42,061 nt of DNA from Spirochaetales bacterium (GTDB lineage Bacteria > Spirochaetota > Spirochaetia > DSM-27196 > SLST01). The stretch's first letter is position 1; the number at the start of each line of letters is the position of its first letter. The DNA is taken from assembly GCA_007127335.1 (NCBI GenBank), contig SKZO01000019.1, positions 1 through 42,061 on the forward strand, given 5' to 3'. This document shows, piece after piece, positions 15,842 through 23,679 of the stretch. A program made the translations under genes and the position numbers. Under the pieces are notes generated by a model. The model saw only the letters and a list, made by a program, of their open reading frames with translations. It was not told the origin of the DNA and ran no database searches.

Positions 15842-17455
15842 ATGTCCCTTCCCTCGAGCCTTCGGTCTCTGGTACCCCTTCTTCTCGTTGCCGTTGCGCT
15901 GGTCGGGCTCGTCGTCCTCGTCGTTCGGGCGAGCCGGGACCCGGAAGTCGCCGCTCTCGATCCGGTCGTCGTTTCTCCCGGCGATGAGGTGATGGTCTCC
16001 GGACGACACTTCGGCGAGATGCCCGGATCGGTGGTGCTCGCGGGGCAGACGCTTCCGACGTCCGCGATCGTGTCATGGAGCGACGATGAGATACGGTTCA
16101 ACGCGCCGCGAAATGTGACCTCCGGATTGCTCTACGTCGTATCCGACCGTGGTCGCAGTGAAGGGCTGCTCGTCCAGGTTCGGGAGGCAATACCCCGAAC
16201 CGCCTTCACCGGAGACGGACCGGGGACTCCGGTCATCACCGGAATCGACTCTTCGGAACTGGAGATAGGTGGGCTGGTGACGCTCAGCGGGGTCAATTTC
16301 GGTCGCGTCCGTCGTGATTCGCGGGTGGTGTTTCCCATGCCGTCCGGGCTCTCGTGCGAGCCCTGCCGGCAGGAGATCAGCTACGCGTCCTGGAGCGACT
16401 CACGGATCGTTGTCCGCGTTCCCGAAGGCGCCGTCTCGGGCTTCGTCTCGGTGGTCACTCCCTGGGGGACGAGCAATCCGCTGAGGGTGACCGTGGCACG
16501 AACCGCCGGAGCCGTCGTCGCTGAGCGGCCGCTGGAGATCGCGCTGCACTACGGCGCTCGCGTTTCTGATGTGCAGTTGCATGCCTCTTCGAACCCCGTT
16601 CCGCCGGGGGCGCGGGACATAGCCGTGCGGCTGCCGTACGTACCGGTCTCGTCGGCCCAGCGGAGTATACGCTACCTGGGAGAGCCTCCGGGAATACTGC
16701 GCTTCGAACGCGTTGACCCGGGATTCGAGCAGGAGATCGTGCGCACCGTTATTCTCCGGCGGTACTCCGTTCGGACGGAGATCGACGTCGCGCGTGTCCC
16801 GTCCGCCTTCGAGACGGACACCGCGTTCTTCTCCTACTACACGAAGCCGCTGCCGGAACTCCCCGTGACGGATCCAGGGGTCCAACAGATCGCGGGTCGA
16901 CTTCGTGCGAACCGAACGAACCCGTACCGGATCGCCGAGGCCGCCTACGGGCACATCGTTGACAACCTCTCCTTTGCTCTCGGGGTACCGGATCGCTCGC
17001 CGCTCGGCGGGCTCGCATCGGGTTACGGCGACAGCTACACCTATGCGCTGCTCTTCGTCACGCTCGTGCGGGCAGCTCGAGTCCCTGCCCGTCCGGTCGG
17101 GGGCGTGCTCGTGACCGATGACGGGCATGCGTATCCGCACTTCTGGGCCGAGTTCTTCCTTCCCGGTATCGGTTGGGTGCCGGTCGACCCGGCGCTCGGC
17201 GACGGAGCATTTCCCGCCCTCTTTCCGGTTCCCGGGGATCCTCGCGCCCACTACTTCGGAAACCTGGACAACCGTCGGGTTGCCTTCCTCTACGGGTACG
17301 ATGCCCGGCAGCGGAGCATTCTTGACGGCGCCGGGGTCGTTCCCGAAGATATCTACACGGTTCAGCTGTCCTACGCAGAGGGCGGCTCCGGTATCGAGTC
17401 GTTTCGACTCGGCTGGTCGGTACCGCGCGTGATCGGTCTGTTCGGTCCGGATTGA
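15842..17455 (+). CDS. Membrane-anchored IPT/TIG plus transglutaminase-like protein with Cys-to-Ser change
   Basis: 537 residues. An N-terminal anchor (about 10-30, L-V-P-L-L-L-V-A-V-A-L-V-G-L-V-V-L-V-V) is followed by two IPT/TIG Ig-like domains (about 35-115 and 125-220; A-L-D-P-V-V-V-S-P-G-D and I-T-G-I-D-S-S-E-L-E-I-G-G starts). A beta-rich middle follows, then a transglutaminase-core domain at about 365-460. In the core, the segment normally G-D-C-x-x-x-A-x-L-F reads G-D-S-Y-T-Y-A-L-L-F, so the catalytic Cys is Ser398 (codon AGC). The His (H433 in P-H-F-W-A-E-F-F) and Asp (D449 in V-P-V-D-P-A) are kept. This suggests a binding domain or altered chemistry rather than a standard protease/transglutaminase. 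It is the last gene of the sigma operon; its stop overlaps the glyA promoter. Confidence 0.85.
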   Translation: MSLPSSLRSLVPLLLVAVALVGLVVLVVRASRDPEVAALDPVVVSPGDEVMVSGRHFGEMPGSVVLAGQTLPTSAIVSWSDDEIRFNAPRNVTSGLLYVVSDRGRSEGLLVQVREAIPRTAFTGDGPGTPVITGIDSSELEIGGLVTLSGVNFGRVRRDSRVVFPMPSGLSCEPCRQEISYASWSDSRIVVRVPEGAVSGFVSVVTPWGTSNPLRVTVARTAGAVVAERPLEIALHYGARVSDVQLHASSNPVPPGARDIAVRLPYVPVSSAQRSIRYLGEPPGILRFERVDPGFEQEIVRTVILRRYSVRTEIDVARVPSAFETDTAFFSYYTKPLPELPVTDPGVQQIAGRLRANRTNPYRIAEAAYGHIVDNLSFALGVPDRSPLGGLASGYGDSYTYALLFVTLVRAARVPARPVGGVLVTDDGHAYPHFWAEFFLPGIGWVPVDPALGDGAFPALFPVPGDPRAHYFGNLDNRRVAFLYGYDARQRSILDGAGVVPEDIYTVQLSYAEGGSGIESFRLGWSVPRVIGLFGPD

Positions 17456-17480
17456 CAGGAGCAACCGCATCTCCTATGCT
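17453..17480 (+). promoter_or_regulatory. glyA promoter
   Basis: TTGACA (17453-17458), 16-bp spacer, TATGCT (17475-17480). The -35 box overlaps the stop codon of the upstream gene. GGGAGGAG (17489-17496) follows, 4 nt before the ATG. Confidence 0.7.
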
Positions 17481-17500
17481 CAGACCTCGGGAGGAGCGGT

Positions 17501-18793
17501 ATGGCCGGCCTGAAGTGCACGGATCCAGAGATCTACCTTGTTCAGCAGGACGAGGAGAAGCGACAGCGGTCGCAGCTCGAACTGATTGCAAGCGAGAACT
17601 TCGCCAGTCGCGCCGTTCTGGAAGCCGCGGGATCGGTGCTCACGAACAAGTATGCCGAGGGGTATCCCGGGCATCGGTACTACGGCGGTTGCGAAGTCGT
17701 CGACAGAGCGGAGAACCTGGCACGGGAGCGGGCGAACGAGCTGTTCGGCAGCGACCATGCGAACGTGCAGCCACACTCGGGGAGCAACGCCAATATGGCC
17801 GTCTACATGACGGTGCTCAAGCCGGGGGACACGATACTCGGCATGGACCTCTCTCACGGCGGCCACCTCACACACGGCAGTCCGGTCAACTTCTCGGGTC
17901 AGCTGTACCGTTTCCAGCACTATGGCGTCGATCGCGAGAGCGAGGTGATCGACTACGACGAGGTGGCGCGCATCGCGCGGCATCAGAAGCCGCGCCTCAT
18001 CGTTGCCGGAGCCTCCGCGTACTCGCGGACCATCGACTTCCCGCGGTTTCGCCAGATAGCGGATGAGGTGGGCGCCTTTCTCATGGTCGACATGGCGCAC
18101 ATCGCCGGGCTCGTCGCGGTCGGCGCCCATCCGTCGCCTGTCCCCCACGCGCACTTCGTCTCCACCACGACCCACAAAACGCTCCGTGGCCCACGAGGCG
18201 GGATGGTCCTCATTGGCAGTGACGGTGAGAATACGCTCGGCCTGACGGCCGCGAAGTCAGGGCGTACGAAGAGGTGGAGCGAGCTGCTCGACTCCGCGGT
18301 AATGCCCGGCGTGCAGGGCGGGCCGCTGATGCACATCATCGCGGCCAAAGCCGTCGCGCTGCGCGAGGCGCGGCGGCCCGAGTTCGCCGCCTATCAGCGG
18401 CGCATCGTCGCAAACGCGCGGGCGCTTGCCACGAACCTGGTGTCCGGTGGGGCCCGACTGGTCTCCGGCGGCACCGACACCCATCTCATGCTCGTCGACC
18501 TCACCCCGCTTGGCCTGACCGGACAACGCGCTGAGGCGCTGCTTGGCGAGGCGGGGATCACGGTCAACAAGAATGCGATCCCGTTTGACACCAGGAGCCC
18601 GCTCGTGACCTCCGGAATCCGGTTGGGCACCCCGGCGGCAACGACCCGAGGCATGGGGGAACCGGAAATGGAGCGGATCGCCGGTCTCATTCTTGAAGTT
18701 CTGCACTCGAAAGGCCGACAAGACATAGTAGAGTCGGTCAGGTCTCGCGTTGCCGAGATGTGCGCCGGGTACCCTCTGGTGGACGGTCAGTAG
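17501..18793 (+). CDS. glyA: Serine hydroxymethyltransferase
   Basis: PLP enzyme interconverting serine plus tetrahydrofolate and glycine plus methylene-tetrahydrofolate, the main one-carbon source in the cytoplasm. 430 residues, normal for bacterial SHMT. Visible hallmarks are L-I-A-S-E-N-F near 28-34, [32 protein letters not shown], the PLP-Asp region [10 protein letters not shown], and the Schiff-base lysine K226 in [13 protein letters not shown]. It has its own strong promoter and Shine-Dalgarno sequence, so it can be expressed apart from the upstream sigma operon. No clear terminator follows; the 142-bp gap to the next gene holds that gene's promoter. Confidence 0.97.
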   Translation: MAGLKCTDPEIYLVQQDEEKRQRSQLELIASENFASRAVLEAAGSVLTNKYAEGYPGHRYYGGCEVVDRAENLARERANELFGSDHANVQPHSGSNANMAVYMTVLKPGDTILGMDLSHGGHLTHGSPVNFSGQLYRFQHYGVDRESEVIDYDEVARIARHQKPRLIVAGASAYSRTIDFPRFRQIADEVGAFLMVDMAHIAGLVAVGAHPSPVPHAHFVSTTTHKTLRGPRGGMVLIGSDGENTLGLTAAKSGRTKRWSELLDSAVMPGVQGGPLMHIIAAKAVALREARRPEFAAYQRRIVANARALATNLVSGGARLVSGGTDTHLMLVDLTPLGLTGQRAEALLGEAGITVNKNAIPFDTRSPLVTSGIRLGTPAATTRGMGEPEMERIAGLILEVLHSKGRQDIVESVRSRVAEMCAGYPLVDGQ

Positions 18794-18873
18794 GGGCCCG
18801 ACGTCCGAAGAGTGACCTGGGCGGCAGCGGTTCCGGCTGTCGGTATGGCTGGATGGGGGAGTCTGTGGTCGGA

Positions 18874-18903
18874 TTGACAAACGAAAAAGCCGACTCGTAT
18901 ACT
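18874..18903 (+). promoter_or_regulatory. Promoter of the cNMP-binding protein/mraY operon
   Basis: TTGACA (18874-18879, perfect), 18-bp spacer, TATACT (18898-18903). The predicted start is at or near 18910, which is the first base of a GTG opening a nine-codon frame that overlaps the next start codon. Confidence 0.75.
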
Positions 18904-18909
18904 GGCCGG

Positions 18910-18939
18910 GTGATGTCCGATCATCGGGATAGCGCATGA
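18910..18939 (+). CDS. Possible nine-codon leader ORF coupled to the next gene
   Basis: GTG at 18910 lies six bases after the -10 box and opens V-M-S-D-H-R-D-S-A followed by TGA at 18937-18939. The stop overlaps the main ATG at 18936 (ATGA). It could be a leaderless mini-ORF that delivers terminating ribosomes to the main start, which itself has only a weak GGGA as a ribosome site. Direct evidence is positional only; it may equally be untranslated leader. Confidence 0.3.
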   Translation: MMSDHRDSA

Positions 18940-20171
18940 GTGCTCCGCTCCAGCTCTCAATCGTCAATTTCTCCAAGGGCGCCTATATCATCGTCGAGGG
19001 AAAGGCGAATGCCGACTACTTCTTCATCATCCGCAGCGGAAAGGTCCGGGTGAACAAGGAAGTGGAGGTCGTCGAAGAAGAAGGCGGCAACACGCTTGGA
19101 CCCGGCGATTTCTTCGGTGTTGTCGCGACGATGTCGTCTCACAGTCACATTGAGACGGCCCAGGCGATCACCGACGTCAGTCTCATCTCCGTCCATCGCG
19201 AGCAGTACGGGATGCTGATCGAGCGGAACACGCCCGTCGCGATGAAGATCATCGAGAGTTTCTCGCGCCGCATGAGATACCTCGACGAGGCGCTCGCGCG
19301 ACTGACCCTCAAGAGCGATGCCAACGAGGGTGGGATATCGCACCTGTTCGGCGTGGCCGAGTACTACGCGCGCCAGAGCCAGTACAACCAGGCGTACTAC
19401 GCGTACTACCAGTACCTGAAGCACTGTCCGAGCGGCGAGCATGTGGTGACCGCACGCGAACGACTGGCCAAGATCAAGCCGTATGCAACCGCGGTGTACC
19501 TTGATGGTGACGAGAACGTGTTCACGCGCACATACCCGAAAGATACCATGGTCTTCAGCGAGAACATGCCCGGCAAGGAGATGTACATCATCCAGAAGGG
19601 CAGCGTGAAGATCACCAAGATCGTGAACGACAACGAGGTGCTGCTCGCCGTCCTGCGGCAGGGCGACATGTTCGGTGAGATGTCGCTGATCGAGAGCAAG
19701 CCCAGGTCGGCCTCGGCGATCGCGTTCGAAGACGCGGTGCTTCTTGCCGTGAACAAGGAGAACTTCGCGAGAATGGTGCAGACCCAGCCGCAGATCATCG
19801 CCCGCCTGACCACCACACTCGCGGAGCGGATCTGGTTCATCTACAAGCAGCTTGCGAACACGCTCCTGTCGAACTCAGTTGGTCGTATGTACGACGCTCT
19901 GCTCATCCAGCTCGAACGGGCGCGCATACCCATTCGCTCCGGGGAAGCTCATACCTTTGAATTCGGGATCAAGGAGCTGATCAACATGGTCGGGCTGCCT
20001 ATTGCCGAGGGTAATCAGATCGTGAGAGAGATGCTGAAGAATTCGAAGATCAAGGCGGTTGAGAACAAGATCTACACGTCGGACATCGAGGAGATCGAGA
20101 AGCAGGCCAAGTATTACCGCAAGATGGAGCGGATCGAGAAGTCTCGACGCGAACAGCGTCGCATCAGCTGA
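18936..20171 (+). CDS. Two-cassette cyclic-nucleotide-binding regulatory protein
   Basis: 411 residues. The first cNMP-binding-type beta-roll is at about 10-125 and the second at about 185-300. A helical linker between them (A-E-Y-Y-A-R-Q-S-Q-Y-N-Q-A-Y-Y-A-Y-Y, about 140-160) resembles a TPR helix pair. The second cassette keeps the phosphate-binding signature F-G-E-M-S-L-I-E-S-K-P-R-S-A-S, with Glu and Arg present. In the first the same spot is degenerate (F-F-G-V-V-A-T-M, no Glu/Arg). The C-terminus (about 310-411) is helical with a likely winged-helix part (I-K-E-L-I-N-M-V-G-L-P-I-A-E-G-N-Q-I-V) and a charged tail. It is probably a CRP-like regulator or effector-sensing protein; whether it binds DNA is not certain. 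mraY begins 3 bp after its stop. Confidence 0.85.
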   Translation: MSAPLQLSIVNFSKGAYIIVEGKANADYFFIIRSGKVRVNKEVEVVEEEGGNTLGPGDFFGVVATMSSHSHIETAQAITDVSLISVHREQYGMLIERNTPVAMKIIESFSRRMRYLDEALARLTLKSDANEGGISHLFGVAEYYARQSQYNQAYYAYYQYLKHCPSGEHVVTARERLAKIKPYATAVYLDGDENVFTRTYPKDTMVFSENMPGKEMYIIQKGSVKITKIVNDNEVLLAVLRQGDMFGEMSLIESKPRSASAIAFEDAVLLAVNKENFARMVQTQPQIIARLTTTLAERIWFIYKQLANTLLSNSVGRMYDALLIQLERARIPIRSGEAHTFEFGIKELINMVGLPIAEGNQIVREMLKNSKIKAVENKIYTSDIEEIEKQAKYYRKMERIEKSRREQRRIS

Positions 20172-20174
20172 CCC

Positions 20175-21221
20175 ATGCTCTTTCTGCTCGGCGAAATACT
20201 GGAGCCGTTCTTCGGTCCGTTTCGACTCTTTTCGTCACACCTTTTCCTCATCGTGGCTGGAACGCTTTCCGGGTTCCTCCTGACATTTCTCTTCGTTCCC
20301 CGCGCCTTCCCATGGCTCCCGTCGGATCGTGGGCGGACCTTCGCCGTTGACGGGCAGCTCGCGTGCGGCAAACCAACCGGGGCGGGGTTCGTCTTCATCA
20401 CCGTCTTTGCGCTCGTCGCGGTACTCGTGGTTCCATGGGGCTGGCGCCAGCTCGCCGTGATCGGCCTCACATATGCGGCGATGGTCACCGGGTTTCTCGA
20501 TGACCGCAGCGAGACGGCCTGGAGCGAGTACCTCAAGGGCGGGCTCGACCTGCTCATCAGCGTCTGCGCAGCCTTTCTGCTCTACGGAACGCATCACGTC
20601 TTCTGGGTGCCGTTCACAACCTCGCCCATAGACGTGAGCGGCGTCGTCTTCGTGCCGATCGCGACGCTGCTCATCTGGACGAGCATCAACAGCACGAACT
20701 GCACCGACGGCGTAGACGGCCTGTCGAGCACGCTCGTGCTGCTCGCGCTGATCAGCCTGGGCGGGTTTCTCTACCTGATCGTCGGCAATACGGTGATCTC
20801 GGCGTACCTGTTGTTGCCCTTCTACGCGGAGTCGGCAAGCTGGGCGATCATGGTCTTTACCCTCGTGGGAACGCTTGCCGGCTACCTCTGGTACAACGCG
20901 CACCCGTCGGCGGTACTCATGGGAGACGCCGGTTCTCGTGCGCTCGGCTTTTTCATCGGGGTGGCGATCATCCTGACCGGGAATCCGCTGATGATACTCA
21001 TCTCATCCGCCGTCATCCTGGTCAACGGCGGAACCGGGCTGGTAAAGGTGGCTCTCCTGCGGTTCGCCCGTATCCGCATCCTGCACACCATCCGGTTTCC
21101 GTTGCACGACCACTTCCGGCACACGCGCAACTGGTCGAACTCCCAGGTCCTCGTCCGATTCGCGCTCATTCAGATCCTGATCATCATTCTCCTGCTCGGT
21201 CTGTTCCTCAAGGTCCGCTGA
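20175..21221 (+). CDS. mraY: MraY-type phospho-N-acetylmuramoyl-pentapeptide transferase
   Basis: 348-residue polytopic membrane protein (about ten helices) of the MraY/WecA family. MraY moves phospho-MurNAc-pentapeptide from UDP to undecaprenyl phosphate, forming lipid I. Family motifs are visible: K-P-T-G-A-G near 72-77 (MraY K-P-T-M-G-G), G-F-L-D-D with the Asp pair, N-C-T-D-G-V-D-G-L, H-P-S-A-V-L-M-G-D-A-G-S and, near the C-terminus, L-H-D-H-F-R-H, the counterpart of the MraY H-H-H loop. The order and the T-D-G-V-D-G-L motif favour MraY over WecA. It is unusual in sitting outside a dcw cluster, directly behind a cNMP-binding protein gene. No strong Shine-Dalgarno sequence, so coupling is likely. 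Its stop codon abuts the convergent kinase stop with no gap. Confidence 0.88.
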   Translation: MLFLLGEILEPFFGPFRLFSSHLFLIVAGTLSGFLLTFLFVPRAFPWLPSDRGRTFAVDGQLACGKPTGAGFVFITVFALVAVLVVPWGWRQLAVIGLTYAAMVTGFLDDRSETAWSEYLKGGLDLLISVCAAFLLYGTHHVFWVPFTTSPIDVSGVVFVPIATLLIWTSINSTNCTDGVDGLSSTLVLLALISLGGFLYLIVGNTVISAYLLLPFYAESASWAIMVFTLVGTLAGYLWYNAHPSAVLMGDAGSRALGFFIGVAIILTGNPLMILISSAVILVNGGTGLVKVALLRFARIRILHTIRFPLHDHFRHTRNWSNSQVLVRFALIQILIIILLLGLFLKVR

Positions 21222-22820
21222 TTACGCCAGGCGTTCCACCGCGGCCGCCTCGATCGGCAGGCCTTCGGTGTAGCGGCGGAAAAAGGTCTCGAACCCGCGG
21301 ACGTCCTCAGGATCCGGCTCGACGACAGAGCCCGGGCTCGATGCGAAGACCTCGTCAAGGAAGTCGGCGAGAGAGGTCGAGCGATCCGTCCGACCGGCGT
21401 ACGCGGCAAGGAGCGCCATGCCCCACGCGCCGCCTTCACCGGCGGTCTCGAGGACGCTCACCGGCGTCCTCGTTGCCGCGGCCATGATCCGCTGACCGAC
21501 GTCGGGCGTCTTGAAGAATCCCCCGTGACCGCGGATCTCCTCTACGCGGACACCCTCTTCCTCGGTGAGTATGTCGAGTCCGGTCCGAAGCGCGCCGAGA
21601 GAGGCGAACAGGTGCGTCCGGATGAAATTGGGCAGCGTCAGCGGCACGTCGGGTCTGCGGACGAAGAGCGGCCTGCCTTCGCTGAAGCCGGTGACATGCT
21701 CTCCTGAGACGTAGCCGTAGGCGAGCATTCCGCCGCCGTCGGCATCGCCCTGCAGGGCGAGCGGCATCAGGCGGCTGTAGACATCGGCGTCGTCGACGTC
21801 CACTCCGAGCGCCCGAGCGGCATCCGCGAAGAGTGCGATCCATGCGTCGAAGTCCGACGTGCAGTTGTTCGAGTGGGCCATCGCGACCGGCTTCCCGTCC
21901 GGGGTCAGCACGAGGTCGATCTCCTCGTGGACCCGTGAGAGTCCGCCCTCGAGTACGAGCATCGCGAAGACCGACGTGCCGGCCGAGACGTTCCCCGTGC
22001 GCGGCCGAACGCTGTTGGTCGCGACCATCCCCGTCTCAGCGTCGCCTTCCGGCGGACAGAGCGGGGCCCCGGCGGCGAGCGACCCGGTCGGGTCGATCAG
22101 GCGCGCTCCTTCACCGGTGAGCGTGCCTGCTGCGTCACCCGCCCTCACGATCGTCGGCAGCAGCTCCTCGATCTTCCATGGCACCGTGCCGGTGACGAGG
22201 TCATTGAAACTCTCGATCGCCTGGCGGTCGTAGCTCTGCGTAGCGGGATCGATCGGGAACATCCCGGACGCCTCGCCTATGCCAATCGCTCGTTCTCCGG
22301 TCAGTTTCCAGTGCACGTACCCGGCGAGCGTGGTGAGATGGGCCACCTTGCCGACGTGATCCTCGCCGCTACGGATCGCCTGGTAGAGGTGTGCGATACT
22401 CCAACGCTGGGCGATGGGGTAGTTGAATACCTTCGTGAGCTCGAGTGCGGCCGGCTCGGTGATGTTGTTTCTCCAGGTGCGAAACGGGACGAGCAGGTTG
22501 CCCTCGCGGTCAAGCGCCACGTATCCGTGCATCATACCGCTGAAGCCGGCGCCGGCGATCCGCTGCGGCGCGGCTCCACACTCCCTGGTCACGGCGTCCG
22601 CCAGCTCCCGGTAGCAGGCGGCGAGACCCGTCCACACGTCCTCAATGGAGTAGGTCCAGACGCCGTCGACATACTCGTTCTGCCAGCCGTGCGAACCCGA
22701 TGCGAGCGGCGAGTAGTCCGGGCCTATGAGCGTGGCCTTGATACGGGTTGACCCGAACTCTACGCCGAGCACGCCGGTACCGGCGGAGATCACATCTCTC
22801 AACTGACTTGCCGTGTTCAT
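21222..22820 (-). CDS. FGGY-family carbohydrate kinase (likely pentulose kinase)
   Basis: 532 residues with the sugar-kinase/actin fold: phosphate-1 segment [10 protein letters not shown] at about 20-29, substrate region [12 protein letters not shown], adenosine region near S-A-G-T-S-V-F, and a C-terminal G-H-G-G-F-F-K-T. It would phosphorylate a sugar such as ribulose or xylulose with ATP. Being directly downstream of an AraD-type epimerase (35-nt gap, same strand), it most likely makes L-ribulose-5-phosphate (or a related ketopentose phosphate), filling the role of ribulokinase. It does not look like a canonical AraB and may be the alternative AraK-type kinase; that assignment is inferred. 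The ATG has AGAGGAG upstream. No isomerase or transporter gene lies in the window. Confidence 0.85.
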   Translation of the reverse strand: MNTASQLRDVISAGTGVLGVEFGSTRIKATLIGPDYSPLASGSHGWQNEYVDGVWTYSIEDVWTGLAACYRELADAVTRECGAAPQRIAGAGFSGMMHGYVALDREGNLLVPFRTWRNNITEPAALELTKVFNYPIAQRWSIAHLYQAIRSGEDHVGKVAHLTTLAGYVHWKLTGERAIGIGEASGMFPIDPATQSYDRQAIESFNDLVTGTVPWKIEELLPTIVRAGDAAGTLTGEGARLIDPTGSLAAGAPLCPPEGDAETGMVATNSVRPRTGNVSAGTSVFAMLVLEGGLSRVHEEIDLVLTPDGKPVAMAHSNNCTSDFDAWIALFADAARALGVDVDDADVYSRLMPLALQGDADGGGMLAYGYVSGEHVTGFSEGRPLFVRRPDVPLTLPNFIRTHLFASLGALRTGLDILTEEEGVRVEEIRGHGGFFKTPDVGQRIMAAATRTPVSVLETAGEGGAWGMALLAAYAGRTDRSTSLADFLDEVFASSPGSVVEPDPEDVRGFETFFRRYTEGLPIEAAAVERLA

Positions 22821-22855
22821 TCCTCACTCCTCTCTCACTGATCGTGCCATGCGGA

Positions 22856-23578
22856 TCAGCCGGGCTGTCCGTAATAGGCTGCGCTGCCGTGCTTGCGCGT
22901 GAAGTGTTTCTGCTGCAACCGTCGCGGAATGGGCGGTCCCCCATCCGAGATCGTGCGGGTGTACAGCGCCATGCGCGCCACTGCCTCGAGGGCAATGGCG
23001 TTCTCCACCGCTGCGGCCGCCGAATCGCCCCAGGCAAACGGGCCGTGGTGCGGCAGAAGCACCGCGGGCACGTGCATGGGGTCGAGCTCGTTCGCTCTGA
23101 AGTGCTCGACGATGATGTCGCCCGTGGCCGCCTCGTATCCCGCTGCGATCTCCTCCGCGCTCGGGTGCCGTGTGACCGGCACCGGCCCGGCGAAGTGGTC
23201 GGCATGGGTAGTCCCCAGACATGGAATCGGCGTGGCGGCCTGGGCGTAGCAGGTCGCAAAGGTCGAATGCGTGTGCACGATGCCGCCGACGGACCGAAAC
23301 GATGCGAAGATCCGCTGGTGCGTGGCGGTATCCGAGGAGGGGCGCAGCTCGCCGTCAACAACCTCGCCGGTCCCGATCCCGACGACGACCATCATGTGCG
23401 GCGACAACTCGTCATATGATACGCCGCTTGGCTTGATCGCAAACACTCCCGACCCATGATCCGCGGCGCTTGCGTTTCCCCACGTCAGGACGATCAGACC
23501 GGAGCGGTAGATCGCCATGTTTGCCTCGTAGGCGGCCTCGCGAATCGCCCGGTAGGGTAAACCACGGCCGTCAGACAT
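22856..23578 (-). CDS. araD: L-ribulose-5-phosphate 4-epimerase family protein
   Basis: 240-residue class II aldolase/AraD family enzyme. AraD interconverts L-ribulose-5-phosphate and D-xylulose-5-phosphate, joining arabinose-type sugars to the pentose phosphate pathway. Site residues fit AraD: W-G-N-A-S (33-37), K-P-S-G-V, P-S-S-D-T-A-T-H (Asp83), zinc ligands H102 and H104 in V-H-T-H-S, T-T-H-A-D-H, the third zinc His in P-H-H-G-P-F-A-W-G, and the C-terminal Tyr in S-A-A-Y-Y-G-Q. The start is ATG 23578 with GGGAGG just upstream. The earlier in-frame ATG at 23599 lies inside the -10 box and so cannot be translated. SgbE and UlaF paralogs with other pathway roles are possible. It is the first gene of a two-gene operon with the sugar kinase. 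Confidence 0.9.
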   Translation of the reverse strand: MSDGRGLPYRAIREAAYEANMAIYRSGLIVLTWGNASAADHGSGVFAIKPSGVSYDELSPHMMVVVGIGTGEVVDGELRPSSDTATHQRIFASFRSVGGIVHTHSTFATCYAQAATPIPCLGTTHADHFAGPVPVTRHPSAEEIAAGYEAATGDIIVEHFRANELDPMHVPAVLLPHHGPFAWGDSAAAAVENAIALEAVARMALYTRTISDGGPPIPRRLQQKHFTRKHGSAAYYGQPG

Positions 23579-23597
23579 AGTGCCTCCCTGGCTCATC

Positions 23598-23625
23598 ATT
23601 GTAGCCGTTCTCGTCCCATTGTAAA
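23598..23625 (-). promoter_or_regulatory. Promoter of the araD-kinase operon
   Basis: Read on the minus strand: TTTACA (23625-23620), 16-bp spacer, TACAAT (23603-23598). The transcription start is expected near 23591, leaving a short leader with GGGAGG before the ATG at 23578. Confidence 0.65.
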
Positions 23626-23679
23626 CCGGTAGACAGCCTGCTTCCGCTTCAGTAGCCTCTTACGGTACCAGGAGGCATC

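Noticed and set aside
18794-18870. Terminator after glyA
   Set aside because: Only imperfect GC-rich pairing (around cagcggttccggctg) without a T-run; not good enough to call.
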